The notes under the pieces are model-generated. The model made no database searches. It had not been told where the DNA came from and was given only the letters and a program-made list of their open reading frames with translations. Positions 17,090 to 26,686 of a DNA stretch of 64,000 bases are shown in pieces. Position 1 is the first letter of the stretch, and the number at the start of each line of letters is the position of its first letter. This stretch comes from Agromyces marinus (GTDB lineage: Bacteria; Actinomycetota; Actinomycetes; Actinomycetales; Microbacteriaceae), in assembly GCF_021442325.1 (NCBI RefSeq), contig NZ_CP087879.1:1364001-1428000 (forward strand), given 5' to 3'. The translations under genes were made by a program, and so were the position numbers.

Positions 17090-17521
17090 ATGTTCCTCGG
17101 AAGCTACGAACCGAAGCTGGATGAGAAGGGTCGTGTCATTCTTCCGGCGAAGTTCCGGGAGGAGTTGTCGAACGGCCTCGTGCTCACACGCGGTCAGGAG
17201 CGCTGCATATACGTGTTCAGCGCGCGGGAGTTCGAGAGCATGAGCGAGAAGATCCGCCAAGCCCCCGTCACGAGCAAGCAGGCGCGCGATTACATGCGCG
17301 TCTTCCTGTCGGGTGCCTCTGCGGAGACCCCCGACAAGCAGCATCGCGTCACCATCCCTGCGAACCTCCGCACCTATGCGGGGCTCGACCGGGACCTCAC
17401 GGTCATCGGGGCGGGGAGCCGGGTGGAGATCTGGGATGCCGCGGCGTGGACGACGTACCTCGCCGAGCAGGAGGCGGCCTTCGCGGAGACGGCGGAGGAG
17501 GTGATTCCCGGACTGCTCTGA
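17090..17521 (+). CDS. mraZ: Transcriptional regulator MraZ
   Basis: AbrB-fold DNA-binding regulator that forms a ring-shaped oligomer and represses its own division/cell-wall operon. The 143-residue protein has two SpoVT/AbrB-like halves with the family motifs [15 protein letters not shown] at the N terminus and [15 protein letters not shown] in the second half. ATG at 17090 matches the usual MFLG start; an overlapping GTG at 17087 is possible. GGAGG and GGGGGTG lie upstream. It is the first gene of the cluster, and three periodic AGTGGR boxes occur in its promoter. Confidence 0.97.
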   Translation: MFLGSYEPKLDEKGRVILPAKFREELSNGLVLTRGQERCIYVFSAREFESMSEKIRQAPVTSKQARDYMRVFLSGASAETPDKQHRVTIPANLRTYAGLDRDLTVIGAGSRVEIWDAAAWTTYLAEQEAAFAETAEEVIPGLL

Positions 17522-17539
17522 GTCCACGGGGTCCGACTC

Positions 17540-17585
17540 CCAGCCGTGCGAGCCTGCTGCACTTCCCCGCAGCAGGACGAACGGA
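17540..17585 (+). ncRNA. mraW RNA motif (5' leader hairpin of rsmH)
   Basis: In the 106-nt gap between mraZ and rsmH an 8-bp perfect stem (17553-17560 with 17569-17576) encloses the loop ACTTCCCC. A single hairpin with a highly conserved loop directly upstream of mraW (rsmH) in actinobacteria is the described mraW RNA motif. The outer boundaries are approximate. There is no T tract, so a simple terminator is unlikely; ligand or partner is unknown. Confidence 0.72.
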
Positions 17586-17627
17586 TGGGGATCAGGCCCC
17601 GGAGGCCGAGGGGACGAGAGGGAGATC

Positions 17628-18581
17628 ATGGACATCGAACGGATCCACACACCCGTGATGCTCGAGCGAACGCTCGAGTTGCTGGCGCCGGCCCTCGAAC
17701 GCGAGGGTGCGGTGTACGTCGATGCGACCCTCGGCATGGGCGGGCACTCGCGTGCCGTGCTCGAGCGCTTCCCGAACGCGACCGCGATCGGACTCGACCG
17801 GGACACCGACGCGCTCGCCATCGCGCGTGAGCGCCTCGCGGCGTTCGGCGACCGCGCGCGATTCGTGCACACCGTGTACGACGGCATCGTCGAAGCGGTC
17901 CGCGGCGAGGGGCTGCGCGAGGTCGACGCGATCCTCTTCGACCTCGGCGTCTCCTCGCTCCAGCTCGACCGGGCCGAACGAGGCTTCGCGTACTCGAAGG
18001 ACGCACCGCTCGACATGCGCATGGACTCCACGCGCGGCCGGACGGCCGCCGAGGTCGTCGCCGAGTACTCCGAGGAGGACCTGCGGCGCATCTTCCGCGA
18101 CTACGGCGAGGAGAAGCTCGCGGGGCGGTACGCGAGGGCTATCGTCGCCGCTCGGGCGCGAGAGCCGATCACCCGCTCCGCGCAGCTCGTGGACGTGCTC
18201 CAGGCGGCGACCCCCGCAGCGATCCAGCGGGCCGGCCACCCCGCCAAGCGCGTCTTCCAGGCGCTGCGCATCGAGGTCAACGAAGAGCTGACGGTCCTCG
18301 AGCGGGCCCTGCCCGCGGCCCTCGGCCTGCTCGGCGTGGGCGGGCGCATCGTCATCCTGTCGTACCAGTCGCTCGAGGACCGGCTCGCCAAGCGGGTCCT
18401 CGCTGCGGCATCCACCTCCACGGCACCCCCCGGGTTGCCGATGGAACTCCCCGAGCACCGCCCGCAGTTCACGCTCCTCGTCCGGGGTGCCGAGCTCGCG
18501 AGCGAGGCCGAGCAGGCGGAGAACCCGCGTGCGAAACCCGTGCGACTTCGTGCCGCAGAACGAGTGAGGAGGCCGTCATGA
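17628..18581 (+). CDS. rsmH: 16S rRNA (cytosine-1402-N4)-methyltransferase
   Basis: S-adenosylmethionine-dependent methyltransferase acting on C1402 of 16S rRNA (formerly MraW). The 317-residue protein begins [15 protein letters not shown], has the SAM-binding [16 protein letters not shown] loop, [16 protein letters not shown], and a C-terminal [12 protein letters not shown] block, all typical. ATG at 17628 follows GGGAGATC. Its TGA stop overlaps the ATG of ftsL (ATGA), implying translational coupling. The mraW RNA hairpin precedes it. Confidence 0.97.
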   Translation: MDIERIHTPVMLERTLELLAPALEREGAVYVDATLGMGGHSRAVLERFPNATAIGLDRDTDALAIARERLAAFGDRARFVHTVYDGIVEAVRGEGLREVDAILFDLGVSSLQLDRAERGFAYSKDAPLDMRMDSTRGRTAAEVVAEYSEEDLRRIFRDYGEEKLAGRYARAIVAARAREPITRSAQLVDVLQAATPAAIQRAGHPAKRVFQALRIEVNEELTVLERALPAALGLLGVGGRIVILSYQSLEDRLAKRVLAAASTSTAPPGLPMELPEHRPQFTLLVRGAELASEAEQAENPRAKPVRLRAAERVRRPS

Positions 18582-19162
18582 GCGCACTGCCGGCCCAGAC
18601 CGGACCCGCCAGACGGCTCGTGCCGTCGCCTGCGCGGCGCCTGCGGCCCGCCCCCGAGCCGTCCGCGCGCCGCGCGCCGCGGCTCGTGTACGCGGTCGTC
18701 GCCCTCGGCTCGATCGGCGTGATCGCGATCGTGCAGTTGCTGCTCTCGATCGCCATGACGCAGGGCGCCTACGAACTCGACGCCCAGCTGCAGCGCCAGG
18801 CCCAGCTCCAACGCGAGCAGCAGAAGCTCGCCGACGACCTCGACCGGCTGCAGTCGCCGCAGTTCCTCGCGGCGAACGCCGAAGCGCTCGGCATGGTCCC
18901 GAACACCGACCCGGTCATGCTGCGGCTCTCGAACGGTGCGGTGATCGGCGACCCGACCGCGGCCGAAGCGGGTACCGGCTCCTCCTCGTCGCTCGTGCCG
19001 AACGCCCTGATCAGCGGCGTGCCGCTCGTGACCGAGCGGGGCGGCGAGCAGACTGCGAAGGGTGAGGCCGGCAAGCCCGCGGAGGCGGCCGACGGCGCAC
19101 CGGCAGCGCCGGCGCCGCCGCCGGTGGTGACCGACGGGCTTCCGACCCCCGCCACGCACTGA
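18578..19162 (+). CDS. ftsL: Cell-division protein FtsL-like
   Basis: Small bitopic divisome protein that with FtsQ/FtsB-type partners activates septal synthesis by FtsW-FtsI. The 194-residue product has a basic cytoplasmic N terminus (about 1-32), one transmembrane helix (about 33-55), then a Gln/Leu/Arg-rich coiled coil ([18 protein letters not shown]) and a long Ala/Pro tail. Sequence conservation is low in this family, so the call rests on topology and position between rsmH and ftsI. It overlaps rsmH by 4 nt. Confidence 0.88.
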   Translation: MSALPAQTGPARRLVPSPARRLRPAPEPSARRAPRLVYAVVALGSIGVIAIVQLLLSIAMTQGAYELDAQLQRQAQLQREQQKLADDLDRLQSPQFLAANAEALGMVPNTDPVMLRLSNGAVIGDPTAAEAGTGSSSSLVPNALISGVPLVTERGGEQTAKGEAGKPAEAADGAPAAPAPPPVVTDGLPTPATH

Positions 19163-19230
19163 CCCGCCCGCCGGGCAACCGACCGAACCCGAGACCGAGA
19201 ACCGAGAACCGAGACGGAGCGAACCAGCCG

Positions 19231-21024
19231 ATGAAGCGCGTGAGCCGCCACCCGATGCGCCGCATCGTCGCAGCCGGAACGGCACTCGTGCTCATGGTCG
19301 GCTGGTTCGTCGTCCGGCTCGTCGACATCCAGGTCGTTCGGGCCGCCGAGCTCAACGAGGCATCGCAGGACGTGCGATCCGAGACCGAGACCGTCTACGG
19401 CGAGCGGGGCCGCATCCTCGACGCGAACGGCACGGTGCTCGCGGAGCCCGTCATGAGGTACCACATCACGATCTCGCCGAAGCAGGCGATGGCCACCGAG
19501 TCGTTCGAGCGGACCGCCGCCGACGGCGCCGACGAGGACGTCACCCGCGACGAGGCCCTCGAACAGCTCGGCGCCGCGCTCGGGCGCACCGGCGCCGACA
19601 TCCGCTCGGAGATCGACGAGGCGCTCGCGGCCGATCCGAAGGCGGACTTCGCCTACCTCGCCAAGCGCGTCGACACCGAGGTCTACGAGACCGTCAAGGC
19701 GCTGCGCATCCCCTTCGTGTACTCGAAGGAAGCGCCCGCGCGCCGCTACCCCAACGGCTCGGTCGCGGGCAACCTCATCGGCTTCGTCACCGAGGAGGGC
19801 GAGCCCGGAGCCGGGCTGGAGTACTCGGAGAACACGTGCCTGGCCAGCGAGGACGGCGAGCGGACCTGGCTGCACAGCCTCAAGGACTGGGTCGCGATCC
19901 CCGGCACCGAGGTCGTGAACGTGCAGCCCCACGACGGTGGCGACCTGCAGCTCACGATCGACGCCGACCTGCAGTACTACGTCCAGCGCGTCGCCGCGGA
20001 GCAGGTGCGCGCGACGGCCGCCGACTGGGCGACCGTGACGGTCATGGAGGCGAAGACCGGCAGGCTCCTCGCGGTCGCCGACGTGCCGACCGTCGACCCC
20101 AACGCGCCGAGCGCGACCGACGAGGGCGACCGCGGTTCGCGGGCCTTCACGGCCCCGTTCGAGCCGGGGTCGACCTTCAAGGCGCTGACCGCGGCATCCG
20201 TCATCGATGCGGGCGAGGGCGACGCGAAGAGCCGGGTGACGGCCGACTACCGCTACATCGCGCCGAACGGCGCCGACGTCAACGACAGCTTCTACCACGG
20301 ACCGACCAACTACACGATGACGGGCATGCTCATCGACTCGTCGAACACCGCGATGTCGCTGTTCGGCGAGAAGGTGAGCGACGAGCAGCGGTATCAGGAC
20401 ATGGTCGACTTCGGCCTCGGCGAGCCGACCGAGGTCGGGTTCGCGAGCGAGGCCGGCGGCGACCTGCACGGCGGACCCGACGAGTGGGACAACCAGACCA
20501 GGTACGCCACGATGTTCGGGCAGGGCCTGACGACGACGTCGATCCAGATCGCGAGCGTGTACCAGACCCTCGCGAACGGCGGCGTGCGGATGCCCGTCAC
20601 GCTCGTCGACGGATGCCTCGCGGCCGACGGCACCCTGACCGACGCCCCCGCGCAGGAGGGGCGTCGGGTCGTCTCCGAGAAGGCGGCCGACCAGACCTCG
20701 CTCATGCTCGAGCAGGTCTACCGCGAGGGGTGGCTCGCCGACCAGTGGAACATCCCCGGCTACCGGGTCGCGGCGAAGACCGGGACCGCCCAGGTCCCGG
20801 ACGGCCAGGGCGGGTACCAGGCGGGGTACCTCGTGTCGGTGTCCGGCTTCGCCCCGGCGGATGATCCCGAGTTCGTCGTTTCGGTCAGCATCATGAACCC
20901 CGTTAAGATGAACTCGTCCGCCGCATCGGCTCCCGTCTTCCAGCAGGTGATGAGCCAGGTGCTCAAGAAGTATCGGACCGTTCCATCCGGCGCCCAGGCG
21001 CCCGAACTGCCAGCCACCTGGTGA
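19231..21024 (+). CDS. ftsI: Septal peptidoglycan transpeptidase FtsI (PBP3/PbpB)
   Basis: Class B penicillin-binding protein that crosslinks septal peptidoglycan in partnership with FtsW. The 597-residue protein has a short cytoplasmic N terminus, one transmembrane anchor (about 11-30), a PBP dimerisation domain with GERGRILDANG, and the transpeptidase domain with STFK (314-317, acylated Ser314), SSN (370-372) and KTGT (516-519). There are no PASTA repeats. ATG at 19231 follows a purine-rich stretch containing short CCGAGAA repeats (about 19190-19215) and GACGGAGCG. The gap to murE is 13 nt. Confidence 0.97.
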   Translation: MKRVSRHPMRRIVAAGTALVLMVGWFVVRLVDIQVVRAAELNEASQDVRSETETVYGERGRILDANGTVLAEPVMRYHITISPKQAMATESFERTAADGADEDVTRDEALEQLGAALGRTGADIRSEIDEALAADPKADFAYLAKRVDTEVYETVKALRIPFVYSKEAPARRYPNGSVAGNLIGFVTEEGEPGAGLEYSENTCLASEDGERTWLHSLKDWVAIPGTEVVNVQPHDGGDLQLTIDADLQYYVQRVAAEQVRATAADWATVTVMEAKTGRLLAVADVPTVDPNAPSATDEGDRGSRAFTAPFEPGSTFKALTAASVIDAGEGDAKSRVTADYRYIAPNGADVNDSFYHGPTNYTMTGMLIDSSNTAMSLFGEKVSDEQRYQDMVDFGLGEPTEVGFASEAGGDLHGGPDEWDNQTRYATMFGQGLTTTSIQIASVYQTLANGGVRMPVTLVDGCLAADGTLTDAPAQEGRRVVSEKAADQTSLMLEQVYREGWLADQWNIPGYRVAAKTGTAQVPDGQGGYQAGYLVSVSGFAPADDPEFVVSVSIMNPVKMNSSAASAPVFQQVMSQVLKKYRTVPSGAQAPELPATW

Positions 21025-21037
21025 GAAAGTTGGGTTC

Positions 21038-22645
21038 GTGACCGGATCGCCTCCGACGGCACTCCGGCCGCAGCACCCGAGTCCTCGTTCGCTCCGCGGC
21101 CTCGCGGAGGCGTTCGGATTCGAGGTGCGCGGCCGGATCGACGAACTCGACGTCACGGGCGTCGCCATCTCGACGGGCGCGGTGCACGGCGGCGACCTGT
21201 ACGTCGGAGTGCCCGGGCGCAACGCCCACGGCGCCGACTACGCCGCGAAGGCCGCCGCGAACGGTGCGATCGCCCTGCTCACGGATGTCGCCGGCGCCGA
21301 GCGCGCCGCGGACGCGGGCCTGCCGATCCTCGTGACGCCCGACGCACGCGCAGCACTCGGCGAGGTCGCCGCGTGGATCCACCGCACCGCCGAGAACCCG
21401 GCCGCGCTGTTCGGGGTCACGGGCACCAACGGCAAGACGAGCGTCGTCTACCTGCTCTACGCGATCCTGCGACAGCTCGGCGTGACCGCCGGGCTGACCT
21501 CCACCGCCGAACGCCGCATCGGCGACGAGGCCGTCACGAGCTCGCTCACGACGCCGGAGGCGAGCGAGCTGCACGCGCTGCTCGCCCGCATGCGCGAGGT
21601 CGACGTGCGTGCGGTGGGGATCGAGGTCTCGGCGCAGGCGCTCAGCCGGCACCGCGTCGACGGCATCGTGTTCGACGTCGTCGGCTTCACGAACCTCTCG
21701 CACGACCACCTCGACGACTACGCCTCGATGAGCGAGTACTTCCACGCCAAGCGGGAGCTGTTCACGCCCGAGCGCGCCAGGCGCGGCGTGGTGACGATCG
21801 AGTCCGAGTGGGGCGCCCGGCTCGTCGCCGAGTCGCGCATCCCGGTGACCACGCTCGCGATCGGCGAGGATGCCCCGGACGCCCCGGACGCCCCGGGCGC
21901 CCCGGACGCCCCGGGCGCCCCGGGCGCCCCGGGCGCCGACGCCGACTGGCGCCTCGACGTGCTGGAGGAGGCTCCGACGCACACGGCGTTCCGCCTCACG
22001 GGCCCGGGCGGGCGCGAGCTCGCGACCCGGATCCCGCTCATCGGACGCTACAACGCCGCGAACGCGGCGCTCGCGATCGTGATGCTCGTCGAGGCCGGCA
22101 ACGACCTCGACCTCATCGCGGCGGCCGTCGCCGACCACGGCATCGACGCGTACATCCCCGGGCGCACCGAGCGGGTCTCGGGCACGCGCGGTCCGGTCGT
22201 CTACATCGACTACGGCCACACGCCCGATGCGTTCGCGCACGCGCTCGACGCCATCCGCCGCACGACCGACGGCCGCGTGGTCATGGTGTTCGGCGCCGAC
22301 GGCGACCGCGACACGACCAAGCGCGCCCAGATGGGCGCCATCGCCGCTCGCGGAGCCGACGTGGTCGTCATCACCGACTTCCATCCGCGATGGGAGGACC
22401 CGGCCGCGATCCGCGCCGCGCTCGTCGAGGGTGCCCGTGCGGCCGTCCCGGACCGCGAGATCCACGAGATCGCCGACCAGCGGGCCGCGTTCCGCGCCGC
22501 ACTCGCGCTCGTCGGCGAGGGCGATGCCATCCTGTACGCGGGGCCGGGACACGAGGACTACCAGGAGGTCGCGGGCGTGAAGCATCCGTACTCGGCCCGG
22601 GACGACGCCCGGCTGGCACTTCAGGAAGCGGGGTGGCTCGAATGA
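21038..22645 (+). CDS. murE: UDP-MurNAc-tripeptide synthetase MurE, non-standard amino-acid specificity motif
   Basis: Mur ligase that adds the third stem-peptide residue to UDP-MurNAc-L-Ala-D-Glu (or its variant). The 535-residue protein has the ATP loop [19 protein letters not shown] substrate motif and the C-terminal GPGHEDYQ block. Two features are unusual. Residues 279-299 are seven Ala-Pro-Asp/Gly repeats inserted in the central domain. The meso-diaminopimelate signature DNPR is replaced by DFHPR (447-451), and GKGHE by GPGHE, so the added residue is probably not meso-DAP; Microbacteriaceae have B-type peptidoglycans with L-diaminobutyrate, lysine or other residues. GTG at 21038 follows GAAAG. 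Its stop overlaps the murF start. Confidence 0.95.
   Translation: MTGSPPTALRPQHPSPRSLRGLAEAFGFEVRGRIDELDVTGVAISTGAVHGGDLYVGVPGRNAHGADYAAKAAANGAIALLTDVAGAERAADAGLPILVTPDARAALGEVAAWIHRTAENPAALFGVTGTNGKTSVVYLLYAILRQLGVTAGLTSTAERRIGDEAVTSSLTTPEASELHALLARMREVDVRAVGIEVSAQALSRHRVDGIVFDVVGFTNLSHDHLDDYASMSEYFHAKRELFTPERARRGVVTIESEWGARLVAESRIPVTTLAIGEDAPDAPDAPGAPDAPGAPGAPGADADWRLDVLEEAPTHTAFRLTGPGGRELATRIPLIGRYNAANAALAIVMLVEAGNDLDLIAAAVADHGIDAYIPGRTERVSGTRGPVVYIDYGHTPDAFAHALDAIRRTTDGRVVMVFGADGDRDTTKRAQMGAIAARGADVVVITDFHPRWEDPAAIRAALVEGARAAVPDREIHEIADQRAAFRAALALVGEGDAILYAGPGHEDYQEVAGVKHPYSARDDARLALQEAGWLE
21872..21934 (+). repeat. Seven 9-bp repeats inside murE (Ala-Pro-Asp/Gly)
   Basis: Seven perfect or near-perfect copies of GCCCCGGRC are arranged head to tail and in frame, coding (APD)(APD)(APG)(APD)(APG)(APG)(APG). 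The array is prone to slippage but stays in frame when whole units are gained or lost. Confidence 0.92.
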
Positions 22646-24054
22646 TCGCGCTGACCATCGCCGAGATCGCCGAGGCGACCTCGGGACGATTCGAGGCGGG
22701 CGACTCGGGCGACACGGCCGAGACGGTCGTCGACGGCGCCGCGACGACCGACACGCGCGAGGTCGAACCGGGCGGCGTCTTCGTCGCCAAGCGCGGCGAG
22801 TTCGACGACGGCCACCGGTTCGCGCCGGCGGCCGCCGAACGCGGAGCGGCACTGCTCATCGTCGAACGCCGGCTCGACCTCCCGGTCGCGCAGGTCGTCG
22901 TCGAGGACTCGGTCGACGCGCTGGGCGCGCTCGCCACCGAGGTCGTGCGTCGCGTGCGCGCCCTCGGGAGCCTGCGCATCGTCGGCGTGACCGGCTCCAA
23001 CGGCAAGACCACGACGAAGAACCTGCTGCGGACTGTCCTCGATCAGGTCGGCCCGACGGTCGCCTCGCGCAAGAGCTACAACAACGAGGTCGGCGCACCG
23101 ACGACCATGCTCGAACTGACCGCCGAGACCCGCTACCTCGTGGCCGAGATGGGCGCGTCGGGCGTCGGCGAGATCTCGCGACTGATCCGGATGGCGCGCC
23201 CCGACGTCGGCATCGTGCTCAAGGTGGGCCTCGCGCACGCGGGCGAGTTCGGCGGCATCGAGCGCACGGTGCAGGCGAAGTCCGAGATGGTCACCGACCT
23301 GCTGCCGACGGATGTCGCGGTGCTGAACGTCGACGACCCGCTCGTCGCGCCCATGGCCGGGCGCACGGACGCACGTGTCGTCGGGTTCGGCCTGGGTGAG
23401 CGTGCCGACGTGCGCGCGAGCGACATCGTCGTGCATGCGCGCGGCACCGAGTTCACGGTCGCCGTCCCCGGCGGTGAGTCGGCGCGCGTGCGGTTCTCGG
23501 TGCTCGGCGAGCACCACGTCATGAACGCGCTGGCCGCGACATCCGCCGCCCTCGAACTCGGCGTGCCGCTCCCGGTGATCGTCGCCGGCCTCGAGCAGGT
23601 CACGCTGGCCGAGCAGTGGCGCATGCAGGTGCTCGGCGGCCGCGACGGCATCACCGTGATCAACGACGCGTACAACGCCAGCCCGGACTCGATGGCCGCG
23701 GCGCTCAAGACGCTCGCGCAGGTCCGCACGCCGGGCTCGCGCACCATCGCGGTGCTCGGCGAGATGAGCGAGCTCGGCGACCTGTCCGGCGAGGAGCACG
23801 ACCGCATCGGCCTGCTGGCCGTGCGGCTCGGCATCTCGCAGCTCGTCATCGTCGGCGACGGTGCTCGACGCATGCACATCAGCGCGATCAACGAGGGTTC
23901 CTGGGACGGCGAGTCGACCCACGTCGCCACCGACGACGAGGCCTTCGAGCTCGTGACCGCACTGGCACGACCGGGGGACACGGTGCTCGTGAAATCCTCG
24001 AACGCGGCGGGCCTCCGCCACGTCGGCGACCGACTGGGAGAATGGTTCGCGTGA
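22642..24054 (+). CDS. murF: UDP-MurNAc-tripeptide--D-Ala-D-Ala ligase
   Basis: Final cytoplasmic Mur ligase, joining D-Ala-D-Ala to the tripeptide precursor. The 470-residue protein shows [13 protein letters not shown] (ATP loop), [25 protein letters not shown] and the YNASPDSM block, in order. ATG at 22642 overlaps the murE stop (ATGA) and has a purine-rich upstream sequence. Its own TGA overlaps the GTG of mraY (GTGA), so murE-murF-mraY are probably translationally coupled. Confidence 0.97.
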   Translation: MIALTIAEIAEATSGRFEAGDSGDTAETVVDGAATTDTREVEPGGVFVAKRGEFDDGHRFAPAAAERGAALLIVERRLDLPVAQVVVEDSVDALGALATEVVRRVRALGSLRIVGVTGSNGKTTTKNLLRTVLDQVGPTVASRKSYNNEVGAPTTMLELTAETRYLVAEMGASGVGEISRLIRMARPDVGIVLKVGLAHAGEFGGIERTVQAKSEMVTDLLPTDVAVLNVDDPLVAPMAGRTDARVVGFGLGERADVRASDIVVHARGTEFTVAVPGGESARVRFSVLGEHHVMNALAATSAALELGVPLPVIVAGLEQVTLAEQWRMQVLGGRDGITVINDAYNASPDSMAAALKTLAQVRTPGSRTIAVLGEMSELGDLSGEEHDRIGLLAVRLGISQLVIVGDGARRMHISAINEGSWDGESTHVATDDEAFELVTALARPGDTVLVKSSNAAGLRHVGDRLGEWFA

Positions 24055-25145
24055 GAGCACTACTGACCGCCGGGGCCCTGTCGCTCTCGTTCACCCTGTT
24101 CCTGACGCCGCTGTTCATCAGGCTGTTCACCCGGCTCGGGTGGGGCCAGTTCATCCGCGACGACGGTCCGAAGACGCACCACGTCAAGCGGGGGACGCCC
24201 ACCATGGGCGGCATCATCTTCATCCTCGGCACGCTGTTCGGCTACTTCACCGCGACGCTGCTCATCGGCGACGGTCCGACCGCTTCGGGCCTGCTCGTGC
24301 TGTTCATGATGGTGGGCCTCGGCCTCGTCGGGTTCGTCGACGACTTCCTGAAGACCCGCAAGCGCCAGAGCCTCGGACTCGGCGGGTGGGCGAAGATCGC
24401 CGGGCAGACGGTCGTCGCCGCCGCGTTCGCGCTCCTGGCCCTGCAGTTCCCGAACCGCGAGGGCGTCACTCCCGCGACGACGAAGATCTCCTTCATCCGC
24501 GACCTGCCGCTGGACTTCATGGTCTTCGGCACGGTGTTCGGCATCATCGCGTACCTCGTCTGGATCGTGCTCATCACGGCCGCGGCCTCGAACGGCGTCA
24601 ACGTCACCGACGGCCTCGACGGCCTCGCCTCCGGGGCGTCGATCCTCGCGATCGGCTCGTTCATCATCATCGGCTTCTGGCAGTTCAACCAGTCGCGGTT
24701 CAGCGAGAACCTCAATCCGAGCGACCTGTATCGCAGCTACGACGTGCGCGACCCGCTCGACCTCGCGATCGTCGCGACGGCGATCGTCGGGGCGGTCGTC
24801 GGCTTCCTGTGGTGGAACACCAACCCCGCGCACATCTACATGGGCGACACCGGCTCGCTCGCGCTCGGCGGCGCGCTGGCCGCCCTCGCGGTCGTCAGCC
24901 AGACCGAGCTGCTCCTGCTGCTCATCGGCGGCCTGTTCGTGATCGAGGCCGGCTCGGTCATCGTGCAGCGCGTGTACTTCAAGCTCACCGGCGGCAAACG
25001 CATCTTCCTGATGAGTCCGATCCACCACCACTTCGAGCTCAAGGGCTGGGCCGAGGTGACGATCGTGGTGCGGTTCTGGATCATCGCCGGCCTGTTCGTC
25101 GCCGCCGGCGTCGGCGCGTTCTACTTCGAATGGCTGCAGAGTTGA
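24051..25145 (+). CDS. mraY: Phospho-N-acetylmuramoyl-pentapeptide-transferase
   Basis: Integral membrane enzyme that transfers phospho-MurNAc-pentapeptide to undecaprenyl phosphate, forming lipid I. The 364-residue protein has about ten transmembrane helices and the family motifs [15 protein letters not shown] (metal/catalytic Asp pair), [21 protein letters not shown] and [11 protein letters not shown] at 24051 is chosen over ATG at 24042 because GGGAG lies about 10 nt upstream and it forms the GTGA overlap with murF. It overlaps murD by 16 nt. Confidence 0.97.
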   Translation: MRALLTAGALSLSFTLFLTPLFIRLFTRLGWGQFIRDDGPKTHHVKRGTPTMGGIIFILGTLFGYFTATLLIGDGPTASGLLVLFMMVGLGLVGFVDDFLKTRKRQSLGLGGWAKIAGQTVVAAAFALLALQFPNREGVTPATTKISFIRDLPLDFMVFGTVFGIIAYLVWIVLITAAASNGVNVTDGLDGLASGASILAIGSFIIIGFWQFNQSRFSENLNPSDLYRSYDVRDPLDLAIVATAIVGAVVGFLWWNTNPAHIYMGDTGSLALGGALAALAVVSQTELLLLLIGGLFVIEAGSVIVQRVYFKLTGGKRIFLMSPIHHHFELKGWAEVTIVVRFWIIAGLFVAAGVGAFYFEWLQS

Positions 25146-26686
25146 CGGATGCCGCGGCCGGCGCCGCACGTCTCGAAGCGCTGACCAGCTGGCACGCCGA
25201 GGGGTGGCGCGGGCTCAGGGTCGCCGTGCTCGGGCTCGGCGTCACGGGCTTCGCGGTCGCCGACACGCTCGCCGAGCTCGGAGCGGACGTGAGCGTCTAC
25301 GCGAACGCGCGCGACGACGAACGCGCACGGATCCTCGACGTGATCGGCGTGCGGTTCGTCGTCGACCCGCTCGCCGACGTGCCTGCGGAGCTCGCGGCAT
25401 CCGCCCCCGAGCTCATCGTGGTCTCGCCCGGATTCCGGCCCGACCATCCGGTGCTGCGCTGGGCCGCCGACGCGGGGGTGCCCGTGTGGGGCGACATCGA
25501 ACTGGCATGGCGCGTGCGCGACAAGGTGCGCGCCTCGGAGTGGATGCTCGTCACCGGCACGAACGGCAAGACGACCACGGTGCAGCTGGCCGCGACGCTC
25601 GTCGCCGCGAACGGGGTGAGGGTCGCGCCGTGCGGCAACATCGGGGTGCCCGTGCTCGACGCGGTCCGCGACCCGATCGGGTACGACGTGCTCGTGGTCG
25701 AGCTCTCGAGCTTCCAGCTGCACCACCTGCCGATCGCCGGGCCGGGAGCGATCCACCCGGTCGCGAGCGTGTGCCTGAACCTCGCCGACGACCACCTGGA
25801 CTGGCACGGCTCGCCCGAGGCGTACCGCGGCGCCAAGGCCAAGGTGTACGCGAACACGAAGCTCGCGTGCGTGTACAACCGCGCCGACGACGCCACGCGG
25901 GCCATGGTCGAGGACGCCGACGTCGAGGAGGGCGCGCGCGCCATCGGCTTCGGCCTCGACAGCCCCGGGCCGAGCGACTTCGGCGTGGTCGACGGCATCC
26001 TGTGCGACCGGGCGTTCCTCGAGGACCGCCGCACGGCCGCGCTCGAACTCACCACGCTCGAGGAACTCGAACCGAACGGGCTCGCGGTCCCGCACATCGT
26101 CGCGAACATCCTCGCCGCGTCGGCGCTCGCGCGTTCCATCGACGTGCCCGTGGGCGCCATCCACGACGCGCTCGCGACGTTCCGGCTCGACGCGCACCGC
26201 ATCGAGTCGGTCGCGGTCGCGGGCGGCATCCGCTGGATCGACGACTCGAAGGCGACCAACCCGCACGCGGCCGAGGCGTCGCTCGCGGCGTTCAGTCCCG
26301 TGGTCTGGGTCGTCGGCGGGCTCCTGAAGGGCGTCGACGCCGATGAACTCGTGCGCAGGCACGTGCCGCGGCTGCGCGCGGCGGTGGTCATCGGACGGGA
26401 CCGGACGGCGCTGGTCGCGGCGTTCGGCCGACACGCGCCCGAACTGCCCCTCTTCGAAGTCGAAGCGGATGACACTGAGAGCGTGATGCCCGACGCGGTC
26501 GCCCTCGCGGCCTCGGTCGCGCAGGACGGCGACACCGTGCTCCTCGCGCCCGCGGCGGCATCCATGGACCAGTTCGCGGATTACGCCGATCGCGGCCGGC
26601 GCTTCCAGGACGCCGTCCGCGCCAGGCTCGGAGGGGAGGGGCATGGCAGGCCGGCCACGGACCCCTCGACCGGCGAAGCCGACTGA
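25130..26686 (+). CDS. murD: UDP-N-acetylmuramoylalanine--D-glutamate ligase
   Basis: Mur ligase that adds D-glutamate to UDP-MurNAc-L-Ala. The 518-residue protein has an N-terminal Rossmann-like domain ([14 protein letters not shown]), ATP loop [18 protein letters not shown] and the C-terminal [15 protein letters not shown] block. The ATG at 25130 lies inside mraY (16-nt overlap); a TTG at 25142 forming a TTGA overlap is an alternative, and neither has a clear ribosome site. The 3' end overlaps ftsW by 44 nt. Confidence 0.95.
   Translation: MAAELTDAAAGAARLEALTSWHAEGWRGLRVAVLGLGVTGFAVADTLAELGADVSVYANARDDERARILDVIGVRFVVDPLADVPAELAASAPELIVVSPGFRPDHPVLRWAADAGVPVWGDIELAWRVRDKVRASEWMLVTGTNGKTTTVQLAATLVAANGVRVAPCGNIGVPVLDAVRDPIGYDVLVVELSSFQLHHLPIAGPGAIHPVASVCLNLADDHLDWHGSPEAYRGAKAKVYANTKLACVYNRADDATRAMVEDADVEEGARAIGFGLDSPGPSDFGVVDGILCDRAFLEDRRTAALELTTLEELEPNGLAVPHIVANILAASALARSIDVPVGAIHDALATFRLDAHRIESVAVAGGIRWIDDSKATNPHAAEASLAAFSPVVWVVGGLLKGVDADELVRRHVPRLRAAVVIGRDRTALVAAFGRHAPELPLFEVEADDTESVMPDAVALAASVAQDGDTVLLAPAAASMDQFADYADRGRRFQDAVRARLGGEGHGRPATDPSTGEAD

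Noticed and set aside
21872..21934. CRISPR-like or minisatellite array
   Set aside because: The units are 9 bp without spacers and are in frame inside murE, so this is a coding repeat.
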